Position numbers and translations under genes: made by a program
Origin: Neobacillus sp. YX16
GTDB taxonomy: Bacteria > Bacillota > Bacilli > Bacillales > Cytobacillaceae
Length of the DNA stretch: 64,000 nt
Assembly (NCBI RefSeq): GCF_030123505.1
Contig: NZ_CP126115.1
Span: 256,501-320,500, forward strand
Direction of reading: 5' to 3'
Notes under the pieces: generated by a model
The model's input: only the letters and a program-made list of their open reading frames with translations
Told to the model about the DNA's origin: nothing
Databases searched by the model: none
Shown: in pieces, positions 18,633 through 27,556 of the stretch
Layout: each line of letters begins with the position of its first letter
Numbering within the stretch: the first letter of the stretch is position 1

Positions 18633-19875
18633 ACGTACACCAGACATTCGATTTGCGGGATTTACTGAAGATTGGGAACAGCGTAAGTTGGGAGAACTAC
18701 TTGAAATATGTTCTGCAGCTCGAGTTCACAAAAATGAATGGACAACATCTGGTGTTCGTTTTTTCAGATCAAGTGATGTAGTGTCTAACTTTAATGGAAA
18801 GAAAAATATACCAGCATTTATATCATATAGTTTATACGACGAGCTTTCTAAAAAATCTGGTATTGTGCAAACTGGGGATATATTAGTAACAGGTGGAGGA
18901 TCTATAGGGATTCCTTACCTTGTGGAAGATCAAGAGCCGTTATATTTTAAAGATGCTGATTTGATCTGGCTTAAAAGTGCAAATAAAATTGATGGGTATT
19001 TTATTTACTCATTTTTTGTGACGCCTCAACTACGTAAATATATTTCAAGCATTACTCATATAGGAACAATCTCACATTATACCATTGAACAGGCGAAAGA
19101 CACTCCAATAATATTGCCTGAACGAGTAGAACAAACCTTAATAGGTAACTTTTTTAAACAACTAGACGAAACGATCGCTCTTTATCAGCAAGAACTAACC
19201 ACCCTTAAACAAACAAAACAGGGATTCATGCAAAAAATGTTCCCAAAAGAAGGGGAGTCCGTGCCTGATGTTCGTTTCCCAGGGTTTACTGGGGATTGGG
19301 AACATTGTAAGTTGGGCGAAATAATGGACGTAACCTCTGTTAAGAGAATCCACCAATCAGATTGGACGGATAAAGGGGTAAGATTTTTAAGGGCAAGAGA
19401 TATAGTAGCAGCTTCGAAAAATGAGGAACCAAGTGACTATTTGTATATATCAGTTGATAAATATAACGAATATTCAAAGACCTCTGGGAAAGTTTCTCAA
19501 GGGGATTTGTTAGTAACTGGTGTTGGATCAATAGGAGTACCTATGTTAGTTACTGATGACGAGCCTATTTACTTCAAAGATGGGAATATAATATGGTTCA
19601 AAAATGAGCACAGAATAGAAGGTGATTTTTTCTACTATTCTTTCAAAAATAACAAAATCCAAAAGTATATTCGGGATGTAGCAGGAATTGGAACTGTTGG
19701 GACATATACAATTGATAGTGGGAAAAAGACACCAATCTCATTACCAAGCTTTGAGGAACAAACCAAAATCGGCAACTTCTTCAAACAACTAGACGATACT
19801 ATCATCCTTTATCAACGTGAATTAGAAGCCTTGAAAGAAACGAAAAAAGCATTCTTACAAAAGATGTTTGTCTAA
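18622..19875 (+). CDS. hsdS: Type I restriction-modification specificity subunit
   Basis: A 417-residue HsdS with two target-recognition domains and two conserved helical repeats (IGNFFKQLDETIALYQQEL and IGNFFKQLDDTIILYQREL). The two domains are unusually similar to each other: DWEQRKLGELLEI and DWEHCKLGEIMDV open them, and GVRFFRSSDVV / GVRFLRARDIV and YFKDADLIW / YFKDGNIIW follow in the same order. This predicts a site made of two related half-sequences. The start overlaps hsdM and hsdR follows 24 bp later. Confidence 0.93.
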   Translation: MKNKRTPDIRFAGFTEDWEQRKLGELLEICSAARVHKNEWTTSGVRFFRSSDVVSNFNGKKNIPAFISYSLYDELSKKSGIVQTGDILVTGGGSIGIPYLVEDQEPLYFKDADLIWLKSANKIDGYFIYSFFVTPQLRKYISSITHIGTISHYTIEQAKDTPIILPERVEQTLIGNFFKQLDETIALYQQELTTLKQTKQGFMQKMFPKEGESVPDVRFPGFTGDWEHCKLGEIMDVTSVKRIHQSDWTDKGVRFLRARDIVAASKNEEPSDYLYISVDKYNEYSKTSGKVSQGDLLVTGVGSIGVPMLVTDDEPIYFKDGNIIWFKNEHRIEGDFFYYSFKNNKIQKYIRDVAGIGTVGTYTIDSGKKTPISLPSFEEQTKIGNFFKQLDDTIILYQRELEALKETKKAFLQKMFV

Positions 19876-19898
19876 GCGAATAGAAGAGAGGAAGAAAC

Positions 19899-22800
19899 AT
19901 GACAAAGATACCACATAACGATGAAGCTGAAGTGGAACGTCGTCTGATTGAAGTGTTGGGGGATGGGCATAATCAGTGGAATTATCGTCCAGATTTAAAA
20001 TCAGAAGAAGACCTATGGAAGAACTTGCGTCAAAAGATTACGCAAAATAACTTATCAGAAATTGGGGAATACCCCATTTCTGATAAAGAATTTGATACGA
20101 TCAAAACTGAATTACTATCGAAAACAAAGACACCCTTTGATGCTGCTAGATGGCTCAAAGGGGAGAATGGAATCTCTCGCATTACGATTGAACGTGAAGA
20201 TGTTTCCCTAGGTTCAATGTCGCTGGTGTTGTACTCCAACCAAGACATTGGGGGTGGAATCTCTACATACGAAGTTGTTCATCAGATTGCGAAACAAAGG
20301 ACAAGCGTTGATGGTCGTAATCGTCGATTTGACGTGACACTTTTAATCAATGGGTTGCCAATTGTTCAAATTGAATTGAAACAGGTCAGTGCCAAAGACG
20401 GGGTATTCCAAGCCTATAATCAAATCAAGAAATACGCAGAAGAAGGGATGTTTAGAAATAATATCTTTTCTACTCTTCAGTTATTTGTCATTTCGAATGA
20501 ACAAACGACTCGCTATTTTGCTAATGCGATGCCAAAAGACATGCATAAGAAATTTGTTTTTAGCTGGCGGACAACGGACAATCGAAAAGTAGAAAATCTC
20601 TATGAATTTGTTAAACAAGTCTTAAATATTCCAGATGCACATCGCTTGATTGCCAACTATACGATTGTGAGTGAGGACCAAGATAACAAAGCCTTAATGG
20701 TGTTACACCCGTATCAAATTCATGCAATTGAAGCCTTGTTTACATCTGCCATGAAACATGAATCCGGATATGTTTGGCATGCGACTGGTTCAGGAAAAAC
20801 GTTAACAAGTTTTGTTTCTACGAAGTTATTGGCTCGCAAACCAGGTGTGGATCGTACCATTATGCTCATTGACCGGAAAGACTTAGATAATCAAACTACA
20901 ACTGAATTCACCAAATTTGCTTCTGAGTTTAATACCGGTATTTCTTCTGGTAATGCTAAGTCTAATAGCTTGATTCTTGGAACCGGAAGTGCGAAGGAAT
21001 TAAGTAATACCCTACTATCTGATGCCAATTCCAATACAGTGATTATTACCACTCGTCAAAAATTAGAAGCTGCCCTGCGCTACGCCCAAAAAATAGAAGA
21101 TCAAAAAGGCACTCAGCGCTTTAAGAAATTACTGGGGCAACATATTGTGTTTGTCGTAGATGAATGCCATCGTGCGTTAAGTGCAGAAGGAATGGAAGGG
21201 ATTAAGGGATTTTTCCCGAAGTCAACATGGTTTGGATTCACAGGTACACCAATATTTGATGTAAACAAGAAACAAGCTAAAGGCCGATTAGCTCGCACAA
21301 CTCATGATCAATATGGGGAAGTCTTGCACACCTATACCATTAAGAATGCGTTAGATGATGGGGCTGTTTTAGGGTTCCAAGTAGAGCACGAAGATACGAT
21401 TGAACCCACATCATTAAATAATTATATTTTTAAGCAACTGCGTCAAAATGAAAAATACGCCAATGTTAGTGATGATGAAATTAATAACATCATCGATCAA
21501 ATGGATGGAATGGAAAAGGAAGCATATCTTGAACCATCTTCTTTCGAAAGTGATGAACATATTCAAAAAGTCATTCATAAGATTTTTAGGCCGGATAATG
21601 CCTATACCAAATTTGATTTCCAAAATGGTCGCCCACAAAAGTCTGCCATTTTAACAACAAGTTCCATTGATATGGCGAAACGTTACTATCATGCAATCAA
21701 GGAAATGACCAAAGATCCAGAATGGTTGACGAAGGAATTTGCTGGACATCCAATTCGAACGGGGCGTACGATTGAAGATCCGGATTTCCCACGAATTGCC
21801 ATCACCTATTCGATGCAAGAAAACGAAGATAGTTCCAAACAAATTCAAGATGAAATGAAAGAAATTATCAAGGATTATAACGGTTATTATCATACTGCTT
21901 GGTCGATAGAAGATATTGAACGATATAATGGAGATATCAACAATCGCTTAGCTCGTAAAAAAGCAGAATTCAAAGAATTTGGGAAACAAATTGATCTTGT
22001 CATTGTCGTAGATCGCTTATTGACTGGATTCGATGCACCAACGATTCAAACGTTATTTGTGGATCGTAATTTAAGCTATGCCAATTTGATCCAAGCCTTT
22101 TCTCGCACTAATCGTACCTATCCTGGAAAGACAAAAGGATTGATTGTGACATATCGGAAACCTTGGACAATGGAAAAAAATGTAAAAGACGCTACGAAGT
22201 TATATTCTGAAGCACAAGAGGAATCTAATCTTGTTTATCCAACTTATGATGAATCGAAGAAACGCTTCAAAAAGGCTCACAAAACATTGCAAACACTGGT
22301 GCCAAATCCAATCGATATTAACGAGCACTCACCTCTTGAAATCCGGATTGAATTTGTGAAAGCTTTCCAAGAATTAAACAATGCCTACGAAGCTTTAGTT
22401 ACGTATGATGATTACAACGATGATATGGAAAAATCAGCAGCACTTCAAGAACAGGTGAAGACCTTAGAAGAATATATTGGCGTATACAACACGGTTAAGG
22501 GTTCATTAGTAGATGAAGGGGACCAAGGTGGACCGAGTCCAGATTTTTCAGACATTGAATTCTATGGAGAAAATGCGATTAAGATCTATGATATTGACTC
22601 AACTTATATTGACCGACTATTAGGAACGTACTCAGCCAATAATCAAAATATCCGTGACGAGATCGAAAAAGCACTTCAAAAACTGAAGAAATCAGAAATT
22701 GTTAAAGACGTGTACCGTGCGATTTTAAACGCTATTGATGCCAAAGAAATAGATCCAGAGGAAGATATTCTTGTAGTGAAACGACACTTCTTTACTGAAT

Positions 22801-23057
22801 CCTATAATAAAGCGATTGAAGAATTTGCGAATACCTGGTTTGTGGAAGAAAATGAGCTGCATTTATCCGCGATTCAATATGTGCTAGGAACAGACCCTAT
22901 TCCGAATATTGGGGGAATCATCAACAGCAAGCAATTTGATAAGTATAAAGCCGTACATCCAGATGCAAAACCATTGAAATACGGACCAGAAATGAAGCGT
23001 CAGTGGAGAAAGACATTAGATGAAGTCATTGTACCCTTGGATGATGAGTTGAGATAA
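19899..23057 (+). CDS. hsdR: Type I restriction endonuclease subunit
   Basis: HsdR cuts unmodified DNA after ATP-driven translocation. The 1052-residue protein begins with a PD-(D/E)xK nuclease domain (RFDVTLLINGLPIVQIELKQ), followed by an SF2 helicase motor with Walker A ATGSGKT, DEAD-box variant DECH (VVDECHRALS), motif III FTGTP, and motif VI AFSRTNRTYPG. The C-terminal helical domain for assembly is complete. All motor and nuclease motifs are intact. It is the last gene of the operon; a terminator lies 130 bp downstream. Confidence 0.95.
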   Translation: MTKIPHNDEAEVERRLIEVLGDGHNQWNYRPDLKSEEDLWKNLRQKITQNNLSEIGEYPISDKEFDTIKTELLSKTKTPFDAARWLKGENGISRITIEREDVSLGSMSLVLYSNQDIGGGISTYEVVHQIAKQRTSVDGRNRRFDVTLLINGLPIVQIELKQVSAKDGVFQAYNQIKKYAEEGMFRNNIFSTLQLFVISNEQTTRYFANAMPKDMHKKFVFSWRTTDNRKVENLYEFVKQVLNIPDAHRLIANYTIVSEDQDNKALMVLHPYQIHAIEALFTSAMKHESGYVWHATGSGKTLTSFVSTKLLARKPGVDRTIMLIDRKDLDNQTTTEFTKFASEFNTGISSGNAKSNSLILGTGSAKELSNTLLSDANSNTVIITTRQKLEAALRYAQKIEDQKGTQRFKKLLGQHIVFVVDECHRALSAEGMEGIKGFFPKSTWFGFTGTPIFDVNKKQAKGRLARTTHDQYGEVLHTYTIKNALDDGAVLGFQVEHEDTIEPTSLNNYIFKQLRQNEKYANVSDDEINNIIDQMDGMEKEAYLEPSSFESDEHIQKVIHKIFRPDNAYTKFDFQNGRPQKSAILTTSSIDMAKRYYHAIKEMTKDPEWLTKEFAGHPIRTGRTIEDPDFPRIAITYSMQENEDSSKQIQDEMKEIIKDYNGYYHTAWSIEDIERYNGDINNRLARKKAEFKEFGKQIDLVIVVDRLLTGFDAPTIQTLFVDRNLSYANLIQAFSRTNRTYPGKTKGLIVTYRKPWTMEKNVKDATKLYSEAQEESNLVYPTYDESKKRFKKAHKTLQTLVPNPIDINEHSPLEIRIEFVKAFQELNNAYEALVTYDDYNDDMEKSAALQEQVKTLEEYIGVYNTVKGSLVDEGDQGGPSPDFSDIEFYGENAIKIYDIDSTYIDRLLGTYSANNQNIRDEIEKALQKLKKSEIVKDVYRAILNAIDAKEIDPEEDILVVKRHFFTESYNKAIEEFANTWFVEENELHLSAIQYVLGTDPIPNIGGIINSKQFDKYKAVHPDAKPLKYGPEMKRQWRKTLDEVIVPLDDELR

Positions 23058-23188
23058 AATCGTTTTGAAATTAACGCCTATCTTTATAGGAGTCAGAGAC
23101 GTAGAATTTTTTTATAGGTAATTTATAATGATTAAGGCAGCCTGAATATTGAATCCAATTACAATTTTGAAGAACTTTTTCCGAACCT

Positions 23189-23224
23189 AAGAGGCGCATG
23201 AAATATATTCATGCGTCTTCTCTA
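23189..23224 (+). terminator. Terminator downstream of hsdR
   Basis: Arms AAGAGGCGCATGAA / TTCATGCGTCTT with loop ATATA; a short T-rich tail follows. Apart from this the gap 23058-23289 shows nothing I can name. Confidence 0.6.
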
Positions 23225-23289
23225 TTTAAATAGGTAAGTGCTATTCCAACATATATAATTAAATCTGTATATGCTATCAACTCACGGAA

Positions 23290-23373
23290 GTGTCATAACT
23301 TAAAAGTTTTGACTACATCTTTCCAGTGTGGTAGTATCAGTGTATACAACGGTGTCATAACTTAGTGTCATAA
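23290..23373. repeat. Direct repeats upstream of the serine recombinase
   Basis: GTGTCATAACTTA at 23290-23302 and 23352-23364 and GTGTCATAA at 23365-23373, ending about 30 bp before the recombinase start. These are in the position of resolvase binding (res) sites or an autoregulatory operator. Confidence 0.6.
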
Positions 23374-23402
23374 ATATATATGCAAAAAGGGGGTTAATCA
23401 CT

Positions 23403-23966
23403 ATGAAATATGGTTATGCCAGAGTAAGCACGATACAGCAAGATTTAGAATCACAGCTTCAGGCGTTAAAGAATGAAGGCTGCGAAGTTATCTATTCGGA
23501 GAAATTCACAGGGACGAAAGCAGACCGACCAAAATTTAAGGAGGTACTGGCGAAGCTGGAAGCAGGCGACACATTGACCGTAACTAAGCTAGATCGCTTC
23601 GCACGTTCTACAGTAGACGCGATCAAAACAGTAAAAGAGCTATTCGAAAGGGGCATAAAGGTACACGTCCTTAATATGGGGCTAGTTGAAGACACGCCCA
23701 CAGGGAGACTGATACTAACAATTATGAGCGGCTTCGCAGAGTTCGAGAGAGATATGATAGTTGAACGAACCCAGGAAGGGAAAGCATTGGCAAGGCAGCG
23801 TGAGGATTTTAGAGAGGGGCGACCAAGGAAATTTAAAAAGGCACAAATAGAGCATGCACTGAAGCTCCTTGAAACCAATTCTTACAATCAAGTAGAGGAT
23901 ATAACCGGTATAAGTAAAAGCACGTTAATAAGGGCTAAGAAACGTCAGGATCAGCTTAGTCATTGA
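23403..23966 (+). CDS. Serine recombinase, resolvase/invertase family
   Basis: A 187-residue small serine recombinase. The N-terminus [19 protein letters not shown] contains the catalytic Ser in YARVST, followed by [10 protein letters not shown] and [26 protein letters not shown], the long E helix. The C-terminal helix-turn-helix ([19 protein letters not shown]) is complete. Such enzymes resolve multimers or act in transposons. No inverted repeats of a transposon are seen around it, so a role in resolving element multimers, with the repeats just upstream as its sites, is likely but unproven. Confidence 0.92.
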   Translation: MKYGYARVSTIQQDLESQLQALKNEGCEVIYSEKFTGTKADRPKFKEVLAKLEAGDTLTVTKLDRFARSTVDAIKTVKELFERGIKVHVLNMGLVEDTPTGRLILTIMSGFAEFERDMIVERTQEGKALARQREDFREGRPRKFKKAQIEHALKLLETNSYNQVEDITGISKSTLIRAKKRQDQLSH

Positions 23967-23967
23967 A

Positions 23968-24222
23968 ATGGAAGTACAGAGTAATATGAGTCGACCATTT
24001 AGGTCGATTTTTTATTTGAAGTATATAAATTTACAGGATAAAAGGTCGATGGTTTTAATTACAATCAGAATACTAACAGCAGTTACAACCATAGTTATGG
24101 TTGTAATACCGTTACCTATTGTTGTAATCACTGCCAAAGAAATTGGTACAGTTGCCATCATTGTTACAGTTCTTCTTAGTAAACTAAAAGGTGCGTTAGT
24201 TGAAAAAGAATGGGCTGCATAG
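23968..24222 (+). CDS. Doubtful small hydrophobic frame
   Basis: An 84-codon frame two bases after the recombinase stop. The C-terminal half, from an ATG at 24049, encodes a hydrophobic stretch rich in I, V and T (MVVIPLPIVVITAKEIGTVAIIV) that could be two membrane helices. There is no convincing ribosome site and the DNA contains a short palindrome (TTACAACCATAGTTATGGTTGTAA-like at 24083-24106), so it may be non-coding. Confidence 0.22.
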   Translation: MEVQSNMSRPFRSIFYLKYINLQDKRSMVLITIRILTAVTTIVMVVIPLPIVVITAKEIGTVAIIVTVLLSKLKGALVEKEWAA

Positions 24223-24244
24223 GTTAACTAGACCATAAAAATCT

Positions 24245-24276
24245 GCGTACATAATGTTCAATATGTACGCCTTTTT
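24245..24276 (+). terminator. Terminator after the recombinase region
   Basis: Arms GCGTACAT / ATGTACGC with a 10-base loop and TTTTT. Confidence 0.8.
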
Positions 24277-24330
24277 GGTGGAAATTCAAAATCTTTTACA
24301 CATTAAACGGACCAAATGAAATATGTCCAC

Positions 24331-24478
24331 TATGTATAATATATGAGCTTTAGCGGTCCCTTTTCTTTGAAGAAGGGTCGTGTAACCTTGATAGGTGTTG
24401 GAGTAGAGTTATCCTGCTCCCTATCCAAGTGAAACACTATCCTGCATGGTTCAAAGTCAAAGGCATATATTATACATA
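24331..24478. ncRNA. Candidate structured RNA or palindromic element
   Basis: A 15-bp perfect terminal stem (TATGTATAATATATG at 24331-24345 with its complement at 24464-24478) encloses two further hairpins: CCCTTTT / AAGAAGGG at 24358-24377, and a branched stem at 24387-24429 whose arms include CTTG-ATAG / CTAT-CAAG and GGAG / CTCC. The region is about 120 bp from the end of the HNH gene. No coding frame explains it. The strand is unknown. Confidence 0.45.
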
Positions 24479-24600
24479 TCTAATATGTAAGAGCCTTTTA
24501 AATTCAAGGAATTTCCACCTTAGACTTGATAACAGTTGCAGCCTTTTCTTTGAGGAAGTTAGTTATAGAAGGAAATATAAACTTTAGTGGAGAATTTAAT

Positions 24601-26253
24601 CTATGCCGTAAACACTACTTTTTCATTCCAATAATCATTAACCTGTTTGATCCATTGGCGAAATTCGTCTATATTTTTCTCGAATTTTGCCACATTACAA
24701 TTCTTGCAGCATGGTACAACATTTTCTTCCGTATAGCCATTTGTTCCATCTTTTCGGTCAAGACCATTATAGAGTACGATGGTATCCGTTCTGGGCTTTC
24801 CAGTTTTATTATCTTTCAAATCCTTTGCCACATTGCTGTGTGGCTCCCCGCAATAGAAGCAAGGCTGAGTAATGAAAGAACAGAATGCTTCAAAAGGGAG
24901 AACATCGTTAAATCCAAGAATGTTTTTTGAACGGGATTTTACTTTTTTATACAAGTTTGTCATGATAGCTGTAACCCTGTCTTGGTGTTTGCTTTTAATA
25001 AATAGGCTGTTAAAGCATCCACAACTAATGGTGTTGCCCTTATTTACCTCATATTTATCTGCCGTGTGTGGGTTTCCGCAAACACATTGGCAATGTAATT
25101 TAATATACGATTGCCCACTTGGTCGAATGTGGCGTTCATAGGAAAGGACGGTTAACCATCCAAACGTCTTTCCAATCATTTCATCGGGTGTATAGGTTCT
25201 ATCAGGTCGGGGAGGATGTGAAATGGGAGTCACCTCAATTGGAATATGCGGTTTCCATTTAGGAATTACCCCACCGTTTACTACAAATACTTGATATATT
25301 TTCAAAATCAAAGCACGAAATTCTTCATAGGAAAGTTCTCCTTTCGCTTTATTGCAATGTGTGCAGCAAGGCACTACGTTATTTATGATATACCCCTTTT
25401 TATTTTCGACACGGTCCAAGCCATTCACCCATATCGCGGCTTCTGGAAGTACATGCAATTTCCTCCCTGAGTCCCGGTCTTTCAGCATGGCACTAAAAGG
25501 ATCGCCGCAATAATGGCAAGGGAGCTGGATGAAGTATTTGAATTCTTCAAAGGAAATAATATCTGTAAATCCTAATTGTTTTGTACGTTTAACGACAGAG
25601 CTGTGATAGTGGTTAAGGAAAATCGCGTAAAAACGATCCGTATAACGATTAGAGGGAAAGTGTTCGCACCCGCAATGTGTTCGATTTCCATTTTCAAGGT
25701 CGTATTTTTTTACTGAAACCAACGCAGGATTTCCGCAGTCGCATTGACATAAGTATCTGATTTCTACTTTTGTTTTTAAACGGTGCCGTACTACTTCTTT
25801 TGGAACTAATTTTCCGAATTTCACTCCCAGCAGAGGAGTGTGATCTCTTGTTCCTTGCTTGCATCCGCAAGATTGAGTTTTACCGCTTATCACGTTATGA
25901 GCCTCTTTATCCACTGTTTCGTCTGGATTGCAGTCACAAATACATTTGAACAAATATCTATAATAGTTTTTATCTTTGAAGGAGTAAAAACCAACAATGA
26001 CTAAATCTCCAAATCGTTCACCAATATGCTTTTCGAAATCTCGCTTGTTACAGCCGCCACATGTATCTGTCTTACCATATACAACGTGTCGAGCTTCCTT
26101 ATCAACGATTTCATTTGGATCGCAGTCGCAGACACATTTGAAACGATAACGGTAACTACCTGTATCTGTTTTCTCTGAATAATACTCAATAATCTTCAAG
26201 CTACCAAACTTTTCTCCAACATACTCTTTGAAACGTTTCTTAACAGTTGTCAT
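24601..26253 (-). CDS. Tandem HNH endonuclease with four zinc-knuckle modules
   Basis: A 550-residue protein with order Z-Z-Z-HNH-Z-HNH. Each Z module has the form GxxFGxLxV ... CxCDC ... SCGC, a zinc-binding DNA-recognition unit common in phage HNH proteins. Each HNH module has CxYCG, then NGLDRxxxxxGY and NVVPCCxxCNxAK, carrying the catalytic Asn/His-like positions and zinc cysteines. The duplication of a Z-HNH unit is visible by eye. The chosen ATG (26253) has GGTGGTGAT 7 bases upstream; a longer in-frame extension lacks this. It is probably a site-specific endonuclease, perhaps homing; no intron was recognised. Confidence 0.8.
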   Translation of the reverse strand: MTTVKKRFKEYVGEKFGSLKIIEYYSEKTDTGSYRYRFKCVCDCDPNEIVDKEARHVVYGKTDTCGGCNKRDFEKHIGERFGDLVIVGFYSFKDKNYYRYLFKCICDCNPDETVDKEAHNVISGKTQSCGCKQGTRDHTPLLGVKFGKLVPKEVVRHRLKTKVEIRYLCQCDCGNPALVSVKKYDLENGNRTHCGCEHFPSNRYTDRFYAIFLNHYHSSVVKRTKQLGFTDIISFEEFKYFIQLPCHYCGDPFSAMLKDRDSGRKLHVLPEAAIWVNGLDRVENKKGYIINNVVPCCTHCNKAKGELSYEEFRALILKIYQVFVVNGGVIPKWKPHIPIEVTPISHPPRPDRTYTPDEMIGKTFGWLTVLSYERHIRPSGQSYIKLHCQCVCGNPHTADKYEVNKGNTISCGCFNSLFIKSKHQDRVTAIMTNLYKKVKSRSKNILGFNDVLPFEAFCSFITQPCFYCGEPHSNVAKDLKDNKTGKPRTDTIVLYNGLDRKDGTNGYTEENVVPCCKNCNVAKFEKNIDEFRQWIKQVNDYWNEKVVFTA

Positions 26254-26590
26254 ATCTATCACCACCATTCTATTATTATTAATTGGAGTGGAGGATATAC
26301 CATTTGATACCAATGAAAACAGAGCAAATTTTTCGTTTCTACTTTTATTGATATCTATTGGGGGATACGCTTACGCATATCGTTAGCTCACAGGAACGAA
26401 GGAGCATGGTTGCTCTTGACAATGCGGTATAAATGAAATTGGGTCCAAAATAGTTAGATTGGAAACTTTAGTTTCTAACTGGAAAAAGATAGATTCGTTG
26501 ATAAACTGCAACCGCGAAAGATAAAGGGATTTTTTATCGCAATGCGGAATGGCTGCAACTATTGCGCGTTTAAAGACATATGCAAAGGGG
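26254..26590. other. Non-coding gap upstream of the HNH gene
   Basis: About 340 bp without a credible gene. It contains a hairpin at 26453-26481 (AGTTAGA / TCTAACT-type arms around GAAAC-TTTA-GTTTC) and a nested hairpin at 26511-26551 (CCGC ... GATAAA ... TTTATC ... GCGG). An antisense frame of 83 codons covers it but has no ribosome site. The hairpins suggest structured RNA, without a recognised class. Confidence 0.3.
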
Positions 26591-26600
26591 AATAGAAGGT

Positions 26601-26733
26601 AGTATATTCTATCTTCGTTTTCGTTTTGTAACATTTTTTTACTTTTTTGCGAAATTTGTTCAACACAAATTCCACCGTGTATGGTATTATATGTATAAAT
26701 CTTGTGCTACCTTCCGAAGATAGAGAATATAAT
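26601..26733. promoter_or_regulatory. Promoter region of the Doc operon inside a long inverted repeat
   Basis: TATATTCTATCTTCG near 26602-26616 is matched by CGAAGATAGAGAATATA near 26715-26732 (complementary apart from a two-base insertion). Between them is an AT-rich segment with a plausible promoter (TTCCAC, about 18 bases, TATAAA). Toxin-antitoxin operons are usually autoregulated at such repeats. Confidence 0.45.
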
Positions 26734-26753
26734 CTCTAAAAGGGGGTGATAGC

Positions 26754-26975
26754 GTGAAACAAGATTCTTCTAATCGGGACAATCTGTCTGATAATTCAGA
26801 AAAGAACAAAAAAGAAGTAGGGGAAGAAGACATGGCAATAGCTGAAAAGGAGTTGAAGACAATGCAACAACTTCAACAAAAAAAGAAATTAACTCGGAAC
26901 GAAATTAGAGACGCTATCCTAAAAAGATCCATACAAAACAACTACAAAGCACTAGAAAGGCTTTCCCGCACTTAA
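26754..26975 (+). CDS. Antitoxin partner of Doc (unrecognised family)
   Basis: A 73-residue, highly charged, helical protein with a disordered acidic N-terminus and the C-terminal stretch LTRNEIRDAILKRSIQNNYKALERL. The GTG start has GGGGGTGAT upstream. Its TAA stop shares a base with the ATG of the Doc-like toxin, which is typical of antitoxin-toxin coupling. The sequence does not look like classical Phd, so the antitoxin role is inferred from position and coupling. Confidence 0.7.
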   Translation: MKQDSSNRDNLSDNSEKNKKEVGEEDMAIAEKELKTMQQLQQKKKLTRNEIRDAILKRSIQNNYKALERLSRT

Positions 26976-27403
26976 TGTCTGAAATTGAGTATTTAACATT
27001 AGAGGATATTATCGAAGCTCATAAAAAGGGATACAAAGAATTCGGAGGTGGCGCACCATACCACGCGGATTTTAACTGCGTTGCAAGACGTGCGTTTGAC
27101 CCACAAGCGGGATTTGGAACACATGAAGAATACCCTGGACTATTCCTAAAGGCTGCGGTTTATTTTCATCGCATTATTACGTCTCATTGTTTTTCAGATG
27201 GAAATAAAAGAGCAGCGATACTTTCTACAGATTTATTTTTAGTTTTGAATGGATATGAATTGAGCGCGTCGGAAGATGAATTATTTGATTTTGCTTTAAC
27301 TGTGGCTGATCACGAAACTAGACCTCCAGTGGAGGATGTTGAAAATTGGATAAGAAACCATGTGAAACCATTAGACTTCGATGAACTCTCTGATTACTTG
27401 TAA
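26975..27403 (+). CDS. doc: Fic/Doc-family toxin (death-on-curing)
   Basis: A 142-residue Doc-type protein. The active-site loop HCFSDGNKRA (residues about 70-79) has the Fic motif HxFx(D)GNKR; Doc enzymes of this size phosphorylate EF-Tu and block translation. The N-terminal EYLTLEDIIEAHKKGYKEFGG and the YFHRIITSH helix are typical of the Doc branch. It overlaps its antitoxin by one base. The pair probably stabilises the element. With DGNKR instead of the phage P1 form, AMP transfer rather than phosphorylation cannot be excluded. Confidence 0.9.
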   Translation: MSEIEYLTLEDIIEAHKKGYKEFGGGAPYHADFNCVARRAFDPQAGFGTHEEYPGLFLKAAVYFHRIITSHCFSDGNKRAAILSTDLFLVLNGYELSASEDELFDFALTVADHETRPPVEDVENWIRNHVKPLDFDELSDYL

Positions 27404-27556
27404 AAGCGGAATCGCGATTACAAAGGAAATCGGGGAGTTTTTGTTTTGCCAATAATAAATGGTGATTAGTAGACATAAAGGGAAGTAACATACCTAATCC
27501 GTAAGTAGATATGGATGAAACTTTTTAAAGGCATTTCCATTAGTGAAAGGCATTCT

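Noticed and set aside
24331..26253. An IscB/omega-RNA-like system because an HNH protein lies beside a structured region
   Set aside because: The protein has no RuvC-type segments or arginine-rich bridge helix, and the structured region lies downstream of the gene, not upstream.
26383..26634. An 83-codon minus-strand open frame
   Set aside because: No ribosome site, unlikely composition, and it runs across hairpins and the operator of the toxin-antitoxin operon.
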